Origin: Marinobacter nauticus
Lineage (GTDB): Bacteria; Pseudomonadota; Gammaproteobacteria; Enterobacterales; Shewanellaceae
Assembly (NCBI RefSeq): GCF_019801015.1
Contig: NZ_JAHVJZ010000006.1
Coordinates: 1 to 64,000 of the forward strand
Length of the DNA: 64,000 nt
Reading direction: 5' to 3'
The translations under genes were made by a program, and so were the position numbers. Under the pieces are notes generated by a model that was given only the letters and a program-made list of their open reading frames with translations, ran no database searches and was not told where the DNA came from. Positions within the stretch are counted from its first letter, which is position 1; each line of letters opens with the position of its first letter. This document shows positions 27,167-35,003 of the stretch, in pieces.

Positions 27167-27703
27167 GTGAAAAGCCTGCTGAAACTCCTTCTGTTGGTTT
27201 TGCTGATTGTGGTGGTGGCCGGGGTGGTTTTGCCCGACCAATTTGAGGTGCGCCGGAGCGTGCGCATCGATGCCCCGCCCGGGCAAATTCACCCCTATCT
27301 GGAGGATCTGACACTCTGGCCGCTGTGGAACCCTTTCCAAAGTAGCGAGGTCCAGGTGGTTGTCAGCCGCCCCAGCGCCGGCTCTGGAGCACATCAGCGT
27401 TGGCGCGATAAAAACGGCGGTGGCGAGTTGTGGATCACGCTGAGTGATCCGAAAGAAGGCATCAGCTACGACCTGCGATTTGGGGACAGTCCGGATCGCT
27501 TCCAGGCCGACTTCCTTTATCGCCCCCAGGGCCGACAGACCGTGGTGGTCTGGGAGATGAGTGGAGAGATGCAGATTCCCGTGATTGGTGCCTACTTGGC
27601 GATGATGGCCGATGTTATGATTGGCGAACAGTTTCAGCTGGGACTGGAACGACTGAAACGCGTGGTAGAACAACCAACTAGCGAGGAGAGTGAGCGGTCA
27701 TGA
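27167..27703 (+). CDS. SRPBCC (polyketide cyclase/START-like) family protein, membrane-anchored
   Basis: The GTG at 27167 follows CGGAGG by 6 bases and is chosen over an ATG at 27137 with no ribosome-binding site. The 178-residue product begins with a membrane anchor (LLKLLLLVLLIVVVAGVVL) and continues with a START-like core: FEVRRSVRIDAPPGQIHPYLEDLTLWPLWNPF, which is the classical SRPBCC N-terminal pattern. The ligand is unknown. The stop overlaps the next gene by four bases (ATGA), so the two are translationally coupled. Confidence 0.78.
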   Translation: MKSLLKLLLLVLLIVVVAGVVLPDQFEVRRSVRIDAPPGQIHPYLEDLTLWPLWNPFQSSEVQVVVSRPSAGSGAHQRWRDKNGGGELWITLSDPKEGISYDLRFGDSPDRFQADFLYRPQGRQTVVVWEMSGEMQIPVIGAYLAMMADVMIGEQFQLGLERLKRVVEQPTSEESERS

Positions 27704-28512
27704 CTGAAGCCTTCAGCCCACCGAAGCACAGAAGTACCCGCCAACAGGCTGTTGCCCTCACCCGACTGATGGGGCTGAGCCTGGATGAGAATGGGGTACA
27801 AGGGTCATTGCTGCAGCGTGCCGAACAACGGATTAAGCGGCAACAGGAGCAATATCAGCTCAATGTGGAAGCGGTGCTGAATCACGCGGTCGGCCACAGT
27901 GACAATGACCTGGCTGGCCATGATCCGGACCCCGACTGGCTCTATCAGTTTCTGGCCCTGGCTGAAAAGGTCCACTCTCCGCGCATGCAGGAATTATGGG
28001 GACGCATCCTCTCCACCGAACTGGCGCAACCGGGTTCTTTCAGCCTCAGGGCGTTGGACACATTGCGCCAGATGACGCAGAAAGACGCGCTGTTATTGGG
28101 CCGGGCCGTCGCCCTCTCTTCCACCCTGAACAACGAACCCAACCGCAAAATCCTGCTCGGTTATCGCCGGACGGCAGGCTACGGCGGCTTGTTGCGCGCT
28201 GGCCAGCCCAGCTTGTCACTTTCTCGCTTTGGCCTGCCCTACAGCGCCATCCTGACGCTGCGGGAGCAGGGCATCCTGTTTGCCGCAGAGCTGGAAACCG
28301 GCCAGCTGAGTCAGGGCGAGCCGTTGCGGCTTCGCTTCCTGGACCAAACCCTGCTGGCACGGCCCCGTCACAGCCGCCTGCGGATCCGCTACTACCGGTT
28401 TACCCCGCTGGGGCTGGAACTGGCCCGTCTGGTGCTGGACCAGAGTGACAGCGATTACACCGCCGCACTGTCCAAGCTGATGTCCAGGGACTTTGCGCTT
28501 ACCGCCGGCTGA
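27700..28512 (+). CDS. TIGR03899 / DUF2806-like family protein
   Basis: The 270-residue soluble protein contains PDPDWLYQFLALAEKVHSPRMQELWGRILSTEL near residues 70-105, which resembles the DUF2806/TIGR03899 signature, and a C-terminal winged-helix-like part ending in RYYRFTPLGLELARLVL. No signal peptide or membrane helix. Function is not known. It overlaps the SRPBCC gene start by four bases and overlaps the 3' end of the convergent cobA by 58 bases, an unusually long convergent overlap. Confidence 0.72.
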   Translation: MTEAFSPPKHRSTRQQAVALTRLMGLSLDENGVQGSLLQRAEQRIKRQQEQYQLNVEAVLNHAVGHSDNDLAGHDPDPDWLYQFLALAEKVHSPRMQELWGRILSTELAQPGSFSLRALDTLRQMTQKDALLLGRAVALSSTLNNEPNRKILLGYRRTAGYGGLLRAGQPSLSLSRFGLPYSAILTLREQGILFAAELETGQLSQGEPLRLRFLDQTLLARPRHSRLRIRYYRFTPLGLELARLVLDQSDSDYTAALSKLMSRDFALTAG

Positions 28513-29297
28513 TTCTCCGCCTCAAACCAGTCCAGCTCCTGCGCCAGTGCCGTGGTTTCTCCAACAATGATCGCCGCAGGGCTGGGCAGCCCCTCCATCA
28601 CCGCCAAAGCCGGCAACGTGGCCAGGGTACCATTGAGCCTCTGCTGGCCCGGCTGGCTGGCCTGACCGACGATGGCCACCGGCATCTGCGGGTCCATGCC
28701 CGCCTTCAGCAACCCCTGCTGTATCCACTCAGCCCGCTTCAGCCCCATATAGATCACCAGGGTATGTCCGGGGATCACGTAGGGCCGCCAGTCCTCAACC
28801 GGCTGGCCGTCCTTGCCATGGCCGGTTACAAAGGTGACGCCCTGAGCCACACCACGATGAGTCAGCGGCATGGCGCCATAAGCGGCACAGGCACTGGCCG
28901 CCGTCACCCCCGGTACAACCCGGTACGGGATCCCGGCGGCTTTCAGCGCCCGCATCTCTTCGCCGCCTCGGCCAAACATCAAGGGATCGCCCCCCTTGAG
29001 GCGCACCACACGGGCACCAGCGGCGGCCTTGGCGACCATCACCCGCTCAATCTCTGCCTGGGGCAGGCTGTGCGCGCCGCAACGTTTCCCCACCGCAATG
29101 CACTCCACCCCGTTCGGGATAAGGTCCAGAATCGCCTGGGAAACCAGCGCGTCATACAGCACCACCTCCGCACGTTGCAGTGCCTGACAGGCGTGCAACG
29201 TCAACAGCCCAGGATCGCCCGGACCGGCACCAACCAGCGCGACCTCCCCGGTGGACTGAGGTTGGCTTCGATGCATTGACAGAGTGTGAAGGGACAC
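28455..29297 (-). CDS. cobA: Uroporphyrinogen-III C-methyltransferase
   Basis: The 280-residue SAM-dependent enzyme makes precorrin-2 for siroheme or cobalamin. It is the SUMT family: VALVGAGPGDPGLLTLHACQAL, VVRLKGGDPLMFGRGGEE, and PGVTAASACAAYGAMPLTHRG are intact. It is a separate SUMT, not the CysG fusion. GTG at 29297 has GGAG eight bases upstream; the ATG at 29276 is an alternative. The upstream region holds an imperfect inverted repeat at 29342-29408. The last 19 codons overlap the convergent TIGR03899-like gene. Confidence 0.93.
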   Translation of the reverse strand: MSLHTLSMHRSQPQSTGEVALVGAGPGDPGLLTLHACQALQRAEVVLYDALVSQAILDLIPNGVECIAVGKRCGAHSLPQAEIERVMVAKAAAGARVVRLKGGDPLMFGRGGEEMRALKAAGIPYRVVPGVTAASACAAYGAMPLTHRGVAQGVTFVTGHGKDGQPVEDWRPYVIPGHTLVIYMGLKRAEWIQQGLLKAGMDPQMPVAIVGQASQPGQQRLNGTLATLPALAVMEGLPSPAAIIVGETTALAQELDWFEAENQPAVSAKSLDISLDSAAV

Positions 29298-29341
29298 GGC
29301 GGCGGCTCCAGATTGAGAAAGAGGCTGAGGCTAAGCCTAAC

Positions 29342-29408
29342 CGCCACTGATATTCCACAACAAAGAGCCAATCCTTAGTCTTAATAACATTATGGAATAT
29401 GAGTGGCG
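29342..29408 (-). promoter_or_regulatory. Inverted repeat upstream of cobA
   Basis: CGCCACTGATATTCCA at 29342-29357 is matched by TGGAATATGAGTGGCG at 29393-29408 with a single mismatch, separated by 35 bases of AT-rich DNA. It starts 45 bp upstream of the cobA start on the minus strand and could be a two-half-site operator; CysB control of siroheme genes is known elsewhere, but the assignment to any regulator is inference. Confidence 0.45.
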
Positions 29409-29478
29409 CCGCGCTGGTGAGATCGCCAACACTTCGGGCATAAAAACGGCAAACAATCGGTTTTGCCAGAACGAGTGC

Positions 29479-29506
29479 TTGCGCCCCGGGGGAAAATCGC
29501 TAGAAT
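29479..29506 (+). promoter_or_regulatory. Promoter of the tRNA-Pro transcript
   Basis: TTGCGC at 29479-29484 and TAGAAT at 29501-29506 with a 16-bp spacer. The first tRNA-Pro starts 28 bp downstream. Confidence 0.65.
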
Positions 29507-29533
29507 ACGTCGCCGTTGCAATGCGACAATCCT

Positions 29534-29610
<77 letters not shown>

Positions 29611-29620
29611 GATTTTTTAG

Positions 29621-29645
29621 CCTCGCCACATTGCGAGGTTTTTTT
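29621..29645 (+). terminator. Hairpin with T-run after tRNA-Pro copy 1
   Basis: CCTCGC / GCGAGG stem with a CACATT loop and seven T. It lies only 12 bp before tRNA-Pro copy 2, so it may be partly read through or copy 2 may be a separate duplication unit. Confidence 0.75.
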
Positions 29646-29657
29646 AGCCAGTTTATT

Positions 29658-29734
<77 letters not shown>

Positions 29735-30064
29735 GCTACAGAGAGACCAGCCATCAGGCTGGTTTTTTTGTGTCCGAACTTTGACACTGTTCGGCACTCG
29801 GAGTCGGAGCGGAGCCCGCGCGTTCAATCCCCTCACACCGACCCGCTACAGAGAGACCAGCCATCAGGCTGGTTTTTTTGTGTCCGAACTTTGACACTGT
29901 TCGGCACTCGGAGTCGGAGCGGAGCCCGCGCGTTCAATCCTCTCACACCGACCAGCTACAGAGAGACCAGCCATCAGGTTGTTTTTTTTGTGTCCGAACT
30001 TTGACACTGTTCGGCACTCGGAGTCGGAGCGGAGCCCGCGCGTTCAATCCTCTCACACCGACCC
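29735..30064 (+). repeat. Three tandem 110-bp repeats carrying tRNA-Pro 3' tails and terminators
   Basis: Units at 29735-29844, 29845-29954 and 29955-30064 follow tRNA-Pro copy 2 without spacers. Each begins GCTACAGAGAGACCAGCC, holds a terminator-like hairpin ACCAGCC/GGCTGGT with a T-run (29746-29769, 29856-29879 and a degenerate third at 29966-29989), then a unit-specific 60-bp core, and ends with GTTCAATCC followed by a copy of the last bases of the tRNA (tails at 29822, 29932 and 30042). The tails lack one G relative to the tRNA and vary in the last base (ACCA or ACCC). Units differ by only a few bases. The array stops at 30065 where GCTGCAGGGAG diverges. Peptide frames across it are by-products of the repeat and have no start signal. 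Confidence 0.93.
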
Positions 30065-30122
30065 GCTGCAGGGAGGCATCAGCATTCAGGCATTGCCGTG
30101 GCCAGCGCCCCCCGCACCAGAC

Positions 30123-30488
30123 TCAGATATCGTGCTCAATGGCCCAATCTTTCAGCAGCTCCAGAACCGCCAGGCTGGAGCGGCCAAAGTCGGTGATCTG
30201 ATAGCTCACCGCCACCGGCCGCTCGCTCAACACCTGACGGGTGATCAGGCCCTGCTCTTCCAACTCCTTCAGGCGTTGGTTCACCATCTTTTTGCTGGCC
30301 CCTCCCAACATTCGGGACAGGTCATTAAACCGGACCGGGCCGTCCTTCAGGTGCCAGAGGATTGAGCCCTTCCACTTTCCACCGATGATGCGCATACCGC
30401 GCTCGATCGGACAGGGTTCTTCACACGGCGCGATCGCCCGTTTCTGGCCCTGGGCATTCACTTCAATTCGGACGCTGTTTTGCGACAT
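30123..30488 (-). CDS. HxlR-family transcriptional regulator
   Basis: The 121-residue winged-helix regulator has the family signature CPIERGMRIIGGKWKGSILWHL and RFNDLSRMLGGASKKMVNQRLKELEEQGLI. It has two Cys (PCEEPCPI), which in this family can sense electrophiles or oxidants. The ATG at 30488 has GAGG six bases upstream; an in-frame start at 30521 is less likely. It is divergent from the MdaB-like quinone reductase, and regulation of that gene is the obvious guess. The intergenic region contains two GGTTACC sites. Confidence 0.9.
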   Translation of the reverse strand: MSQNSVRIEVNAQGQKRAIAPCEEPCPIERGMRIIGGKWKGSILWHLKDGPVRFNDLSRMLGGASKKMVNQRLKELEEQGLITRQVLSERPVAVSYQITDFGRSSLAVLELLKDWAIEHDI

Positions 30489-30520
30489 GGTCAGCCTCAC
30501 TGGTTGGATTGGGAACGCCA

Positions 30521-30565
30521 TAACCTAGCAGGTTACCAAAAGTATACTGGTTGACGTTGGTTACC
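30521..30565. promoter_or_regulatory. Candidate HxlR operator region
   Basis: GGTTACC occurs at 30531-30537 and 30559-30565, 28 bp apart, and the first is part of an inverted repeat TAACC/GGTTA (30521-30535). Between them TTGACG at 30551-30556 can serve as the -35 box for the plus-strand reductase gene, so a bound regulator would cover the promoter. Confidence 0.55.
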
Positions 30566-30627
30566 TACGATACCAGAATGGCCCCCAGACGGCTACACAG
30601 CCACCATTACTCAGCAGGAGTCCTGTG

Positions 30628-31206
30628 ATGAACGTGCTCATTATCAACACCCATCAGCCCTACCCTTTCTCTGAAGGCAAGCTCAGTGCTGCCATGGTGG
30701 CGGTTGCCGCGGAACTGGCCAGAGGCAAAGGCCACGACGTCAAGACCACCAGCATGACCGAGGCTTACGACATTGAAACCGAGATCGAGAAGCACCTCTG
30801 GGCCGATCTGGTCATCCTGCAAATCCCGGTGAACTGGATGGGGGTTCCGTGGTCCTTTAAAAAGTACATGGATGAGGTCTACACCACCGGCATGATGGGT
30901 GCCCTGTGTGATGGCGATGGCCGCAGCCGTGAAGACGCCGGTAAGCAATACGGCAGTGGCGGTAAGCTCAGCAGCCGCTACCTGATGTCACTGACCTTCA
31001 ATGCCCCGGCAGCGGCGTTTGATGACGCTGACCAATTCCTGTTCGAAGGCAAAGGCGTGGACGACCTGATGTTCCCGATGCACATGAATTTCCGCTTCTT
31101 CGGGATGTCCGGTCTGCCGACTTTTGCTAGCTTTGATGTGATGAAAAACCCGGATACTGAAAACGACCTTGTTCGTTTCCAGAAGCATCTGGAACCGCAC
31201 CTTTAA
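30628..31206 (+). CDS. MdaB-like NAD(P)H quinone reductase (flavodoxin fold)
   Basis: The 192-residue protein resembles MdaB, an FAD-dependent quinone reductase: [19 protein letters not shown] start, [28 protein letters not shown], and [14 protein letters not shown]. It reduces quinones by two electrons and protects against electrophile/quinone stress. AGGAG lies seven bases before the ATG at 30628; a GTG three bases earlier is possible. It is divergent from the HxlR regulator and followed at 18 bp by a peroxiredoxin-like gene, forming a plausible redox-stress operon. Confidence 0.88.
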   Translation: MNVLIINTHQPYPFSEGKLSAAMVAVAAELARGKGHDVKTTSMTEAYDIETEIEKHLWADLVILQIPVNWMGVPWSFKKYMDEVYTTGMMGALCDGDGRSREDAGKQYGSGGKLSSRYLMSLTFNAPAAAFDDADQFLFEGKGVDDLMFPMHMNFRFFGMSGLPTFASFDVMKNPDTENDLVRFQKHLEPHL

Positions 31207-31224
31207 GAGCCTAAGGAGTCTGCC

Positions 31225-31791
31225 ATGGATCAGCACAAACTCGCCGCCGGCGATCGATTCCCGGAACTGCACGTCACCACCTTTGAGGGCGCAGGCGTCC
31301 GTTTGGGTCAGCCCCGGCCCGACACTGACACCAACTGGCAGATGGTGGTGGTATACCGTGGCCGTCACTGCCCTCTGTGTACCAAGTATCTCAACCAGCT
31401 GGAAGGGTTCCGTGAGGAGCTGCAGACGATTGGCGTGGACATCATTGCCGTCTCCGCCGACTCCCAGGCGCAGCTGGCGGACCACAAAACCCGGCTTGAA
31501 GTCGGTTTCCCACTGGCGTATGGCCTGACTCAGGCGCAAATGGACGCCCTGGGGGTCTACGTTTCCCTGCCCCGTTCCGAGCAGGAAACCGACCACAACT
31601 TTGCCGAACCGGGGCTGTTTGTGGTGAACGAAGCCGGCAACCTGCATGTGGTGGACATCTCCAACAACCCCTTTGTCCGCCCGGAGCTGCAGGCACTGGT
31701 GAATGGCCTGCGCTGGATCCGCGATCCGGACAACAACTACCCGATCCGGGGCACCCGGAAAAATGCAGAATCGCAGCTGCAGTACCGATAA
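31225..31791 (+). CDS. Peroxiredoxin-like (AhpC/TSA superfamily) protein
   Basis: The 188-residue protein has a thioredoxin-fold peroxiredoxin-like core with the active-site-like CxxC RGRHCPLCTKYLNQL (Cys49 and Cys52), unlike the single peroxidatic Cys motif PxxxTxxC of typical peroxiredoxins. It is close to the peroxiredoxin-like proteins that carry RGxxCPxC. It likely reduces peroxides or disulfides. AAGGAG is 8 bases upstream of the ATG. It follows the MdaB-like gene and probably shares its control. Confidence 0.82.
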   Translation: MDQHKLAAGDRFPELHVTTFEGAGVRLGQPRPDTDTNWQMVVVYRGRHCPLCTKYLNQLEGFREELQTIGVDIIAVSADSQAQLADHKTRLEVGFPLAYGLTQAQMDALGVYVSLPRSEQETDHNFAEPGLFVVNEAGNLHVVDISNNPFVRPELQALVNGLRWIRDPDNNYPIRGTRKNAESQLQYR

Positions 31792-32017
31792 CGTTTTTTC
31801 CGGTTCATAGGGGCGGCATCGAAGCCCGTCCCTTTCCGGGGCGGCCATCGCCCAAGAAAGGGACAATGAACCCAACAAAATGACAGACAACCAGTCTTTT
31901 AAACTGGCAATGCCGACAAAATATAGCCGCTTAAGCTGGCCTGGCGACCTTATAACAAAGTGATCGCGATGGTAAACTTTGTTCGTTTTTCACTCGATCG
32001 ACACAATGGTGTTTATT

Positions 32018-33268
32018 ATGATAAACGGACTTATCCTCGCTTTGATCATTCTGGCGTTTGTTCTGATCGTTATTGAAGACGTTATTCACGTAAACAAGGC
32101 CAAAACCACGCTGTTCTTCGGCACGCTGTGCTGGATCATCGCCTTTGTCGCCCCACTCAACGGCTACGACGCCGAAACCCTGCAGCACAAGCTGGACCAT
32201 AACATCCTGGAGATCGCCACTCTCTGGCTGTTCCTGATGGCCGCCATGACCTTCGTCGCCTACCTGAACGCCAAAGGCTTTATCCAGAGCCTGGTGCGGA
32301 AGGTGCTGCCGGAGCGGATCTCCGAGCGAAAACTGCTGTTTCTGGTGGGCGGCTTTGCGTTCCTGTTCTCCTCCATCTCGGACAACATCACTGCCACACT
32401 GATCTCCCTCGCCGTCGTGATGTCACTGGGGCTGGACAGTCAGAAGCTGCTGCGTTTTGCCACCCTGATCATCTTCAGCGTTAACTCCGGCGGGGTGTCG
32501 CTGATCACCGGAGACGTCACCACCCTGATGATCTTCCTGGCGGGCAAGGTCTCCATCGAAAACCTGTTGCTGCTTATCCTGCCCTCTGCCGTCAGCGTCG
32601 CCTTACTGGCCGCCATGCTCTCCATCGGCCTTAACGGCGAAGTCCGCTTTGAGCCAATGGACCATCGTCCGGTGGACAAAACTGACATCGGCATCGCCGC
32701 GATTTTTCTCTCCACCATCGCCGCTACGCTGATGCTGTCGGTCTGGTATTCAGTACCGCCCCTGCTGACCTTTCTGTTTGGCCTCTCCATCATGTTCCTG
32801 TCCGCCCAGTTCCTGATGCGCAATAAAAAGGTGGATAAGAAAATCATCGATTACATCCGGGAGATTGAGTACGACACGCTGCTGTTCTTCCTTGGCGTAT
32901 TACTTTTGGTCGGGGCTATGAAGGAGCTCGGGGTGCTGGCCCAGTTTACCCGCCTTTACCAGATGCTCTCGCCGGTGGCCGCCAACTACGTGATGGGCCT
33001 GCTTTCTGCCATGGTGGATAACGTTCCGTTGACCGCGGCCTTGCTGAAAGCCGACATCACCATGGACGGCCGCCAATGGCTTGCCTTCACCTACGCCACC
33101 GGCGTGGGCGGTTCCATGCTGATCATCGGCTCAGCCGCGGGCATCATCGCCATGAGCAAAGTCAAAGCCCTGACCTTCATCAGCTACCTGAGAATGAGCC
33201 TCTACCTGCTTATCGCCTACTCTTTCGGTTACCTGGGGTCTTACTGGGCAGGTGGCTTAATCGGTTAA
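32018..33268 (+). CDS. nhaD: NhaD-type Na+/H+ antiporter
   Basis: The protein (about 416 residues from this ATG) is an inner-membrane sodium/proton antiporter of the NhaD (ion transporter) family: HVNKAKTTLFFGTLCWIIAF, SSISDNITATLISLAVVMSL and SAMVDNVPLTAALL are family hallmarks. It supports sodium tolerance at alkaline pH. The start is uncertain: ATG at 32006 and a TTG at 31979 are in frame, and none of the candidates has a clear ribosome-binding site. It is a single gene with no terminator visible upstream of 31979. Confidence 0.88.
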   Translation: MINGLILALIILAFVLIVIEDVIHVNKAKTTLFFGTLCWIIAFVAPLNGYDAETLQHKLDHNILEIATLWLFLMAAMTFVAYLNAKGFIQSLVRKVLPERISERKLLFLVGGFAFLFSSISDNITATLISLAVVMSLGLDSQKLLRFATLIIFSVNSGGVSLITGDVTTLMIFLAGKVSIENLLLLILPSAVSVALLAAMLSIGLNGEVRFEPMDHRPVDKTDIGIAAIFLSTIAATLMLSVWYSVPPLLTFLFGLSIMFLSAQFLMRNKKVDKKIIDYIREIEYDTLLFFLGVLLLVGAMKELGVLAQFTRLYQMLSPVAANYVMGLLSAMVDNVPLTAALLKADITMDGRQWLAFTYATGVGGSMLIIGSAAGIIAMSKVKALTFISYLRMSLYLLIAYSFGYLGSYWAGGLIG

Positions 33269-33402
33269 CCGCGCGTCGTTGCCGGTGTATACTCTCGCTC
33301 TTGCGCTGAACCCCGGCGCAAGAGCCGCCGGGCAATCACCGGTCAGGCTTTTCCGCGGCCCATTGTGCCGCTCACTCTCTCCCGCTTTTGGACATCAGCA
33401 TC

Positions 33403-33744
33403 ATGGCTCAAGGCAAAAAGTACGATTTCCGCGTTATCGAAAACGACGGCAGCTGGACAGCTGAGATTGTCCGTAAAATTTCCAGTCGCAAAACCAAGGT
33501 AACCCAGCGCCAGGATGGCTTTGGCACGGAAGCGGAGGCTCAAACCTGGGCTGAGCAGGCTCTGGAAGGTTTCCTGAAGCAGCAGGTAGAGCGTAACCAG
33601 CGCAAAGCGACCCAGCGTACTGAGCGTGAAGCTCAGGCACTGCGTCAGGCCGCCAAAGCGGAACAGAAGCGTGCCGAGCGCGCTGCCGCAATGGACGACG
33701 CTGAAGCTGATGTCGACGAAGACGACTTTGACGACGAATACTGA
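33403..33744 (+). CDS. DUF3622 family protein
   Basis: The 113-residue protein fits DUF3622, small proteins of Shewanella and Vibrio relatives: KKYDFRVIENDGSWTAEIVRKISSRKTKV, with a helical, basic, Gln/Arg/Glu-rich central part and an Asp/Glu-rich acidic tail (about residues 96-112). Function is unknown; the basic/acidic pattern hints at nucleic acid or protein contacts. No signal peptide. A terminator follows at 33770. Confidence 0.82.
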   Translation: MAQGKKYDFRVIENDGSWTAEIVRKISSRKTKVTQRQDGFGTEAEAQTWAEQALEGFLKQQVERNQRKATQRTEREAQALRQAAKAEQKRAERAAAMDDAEADVDEDDFDDEY

Positions 33745-33769
33745 TGTTGCACCGCCTCTCGCGGTTCGG

Positions 33770-33797
33770 AAAAACGGCGCCTCTGGGCGCCGTTTTT
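33770..33797 (+). terminator. Rho-independent terminator after DUF3622
   Basis: AAAAACGGCGCC TCT GGGCGCCGTTTTT with five T. Confidence 0.9.
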
Positions 33798-33873
33798 CTT
33801 TATGTGAGCCAATTGCGCCGAGCCCGATATCCCCGGCAGAATGGTGGACGGTTTTTCGCTTTCTGAGGGTGCT

Positions 33874-34581
33874 ATGGGCACGACACAAAAAACCATTGGA
33901 TTGCTTGGTGGGATGAGTTGGGAGTCCACGGTCAGCTACTATCAGGCCCTGAATCGCGGCGTCCAGGCCCGCTTGGGTGGCCTGCACTCTGCCCGGGTTC
34001 TGATCAACTCCGTCGACTTCGCCGAAATCGCTCAACTGCAACATCAGGATCAGTGGGAGCAAACCGGTGAGCGCCTCGCCAATGCAGCCCAAGCGCTCGA
34101 ACGAGCCGGCGCGGATTGCCTGCTTATCGGCACCAACACCATGCACAAGGTGGCACCGCAAATCGAAGCCGCCATCGGCATTCCACTGCTGCACATTGCC
34201 GATGCCACCGGTGAACGCCTCAAACAGGCCGGGATCCGCACCATCGCGCTGCTCGGCACCCGTTTTACCATGGAACAAACATTCTATCGTGAGCGCCTGG
34301 AACAGCGCTTTGGTATCGAGGTACGCATTCCGGATGAGGCTGAACGCGAGCGCATTCACCGGGTGATCTACGACGAGCTGTGTCAGGGCATCGTCAGCGA
34401 TGATGCCCGCCAGGATTACCTGCGCATCATCGAACGCCTGCATGCTGAAGGGGCAGAGGGCACCATTCTGGGTTGCACCGAGATTGCCCTGCTGGTGAAG
34501 CCGGAACACACCACGGTGCCGTTGTTCGACACCACCGCCATTCATGCCGAAGCCGCTGTGGCATGGGCATTAGCCGATTAA
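33874..34581 (+). CDS. ygeA: Aspartate/glutamate racemase, YgeA type
   Basis: The 235-residue PLP-independent racemase closely resembles E. coli YgeA (L-Asp/Glu racemase): TIGLLGGMSWESTVSYYQ, LGGLHSARVLINSVDFAEI, GTNTMHK and GCTEIALLV. As in the E. coli enzyme the two-base active site uses Thr (here Thr87) and Cys (Cys201) instead of the usual Cys pair. The ATG at 33874 gives the family N-terminus; an upstream in-frame ATG at 33841 is unlikely. It converts between D- and L-amino acids, with broad specificity known for YgeA. It is convergent with the DCC gene and overlaps it by four bases. Confidence 0.88.
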   Translation: MGTTQKTIGLLGGMSWESTVSYYQALNRGVQARLGGLHSARVLINSVDFAEIAQLQHQDQWEQTGERLANAAQALERAGADCLLIGTNTMHKVAPQIEAAIGIPLLHIADATGERLKQAGIRTIALLGTRFTMEQTFYRERLEQRFGIEVRIPDEAERERIHRVIYDELCQGIVSDDARQDYLRIIERLHAEGAEGTILGCTEIALLVKPEHTTVPLFDTTAIHAEAAVAWALAD

Positions 34582-35003
34582 CCCGGTTCCTCATCCCCCC
34601 AATCCAGAAATCGGCTTTTCAGCGCATCTGAAGGCAGCAGGCAGGTGTCGGTACGCCCAAACCAGCGGTAGCGCCGGCGGCCGATAACGTCGTACACCCC
34701 GTCCCGAATGGGCCGGGGGATCACCAGACAAACGGCCAGCAGAGGCCACAGCCCGGACAGGTGCCTGGCAATACGCAGCGCCGCTTCGGATTTTTGATAC
34801 GCCTTTCCGTCCTGAATCAGTATCACCGAATCGCCGCGCTCCGGCAGCGGGTAATCCGCCAGCAATCCACGGGCAGTGCGTGATTGCAGCGGCGCGAACT
34901 GGTATCGCGCTGAGGGGTCCCGAGCGGCCACAAAGCGCACGCTGGCGTTGCACAGATTGCACACCCCATCGAACAGAATGATGGCATTACCGAGCCTGGG
35001 CAT
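34578..35003 (-). CDS. DCC (DUF393) family thiol-disulfide oxidoreductase-like protein
   Basis: The 141-residue protein has the DCC-family motif LFDGVCNLCNASVRFV with CxxC at residues 15 and 18, and the C-terminal RYRWFGRTDTCLLP. DCC proteins are thioredoxin-fold-like and often lie next to HTTM-domain proteins. Here the start overlaps the end of the HTTM gene by 17 bases, so the two are coupled. The stop overlaps ygeA by four bases. Confidence 0.88.
   Translation of the reverse strand: MPRLGNAIILFDGVCNLCNASVRFVAARDPSARYQFAPLQSRTARGLLADYPLPERGDSVILIQDGKAYQKSEAALRIARHLSGLWPLLAVCLVIPRPIRDGVYDVIGRRRYRWFGRTDTCLLPSDALKSRFLDWGDEEPG

Noticed and set aside
29735-30064. CRISPR array
   Set aside because: The units are contiguous with no spacers, carry tRNA tails, and have no cas genes nearby.
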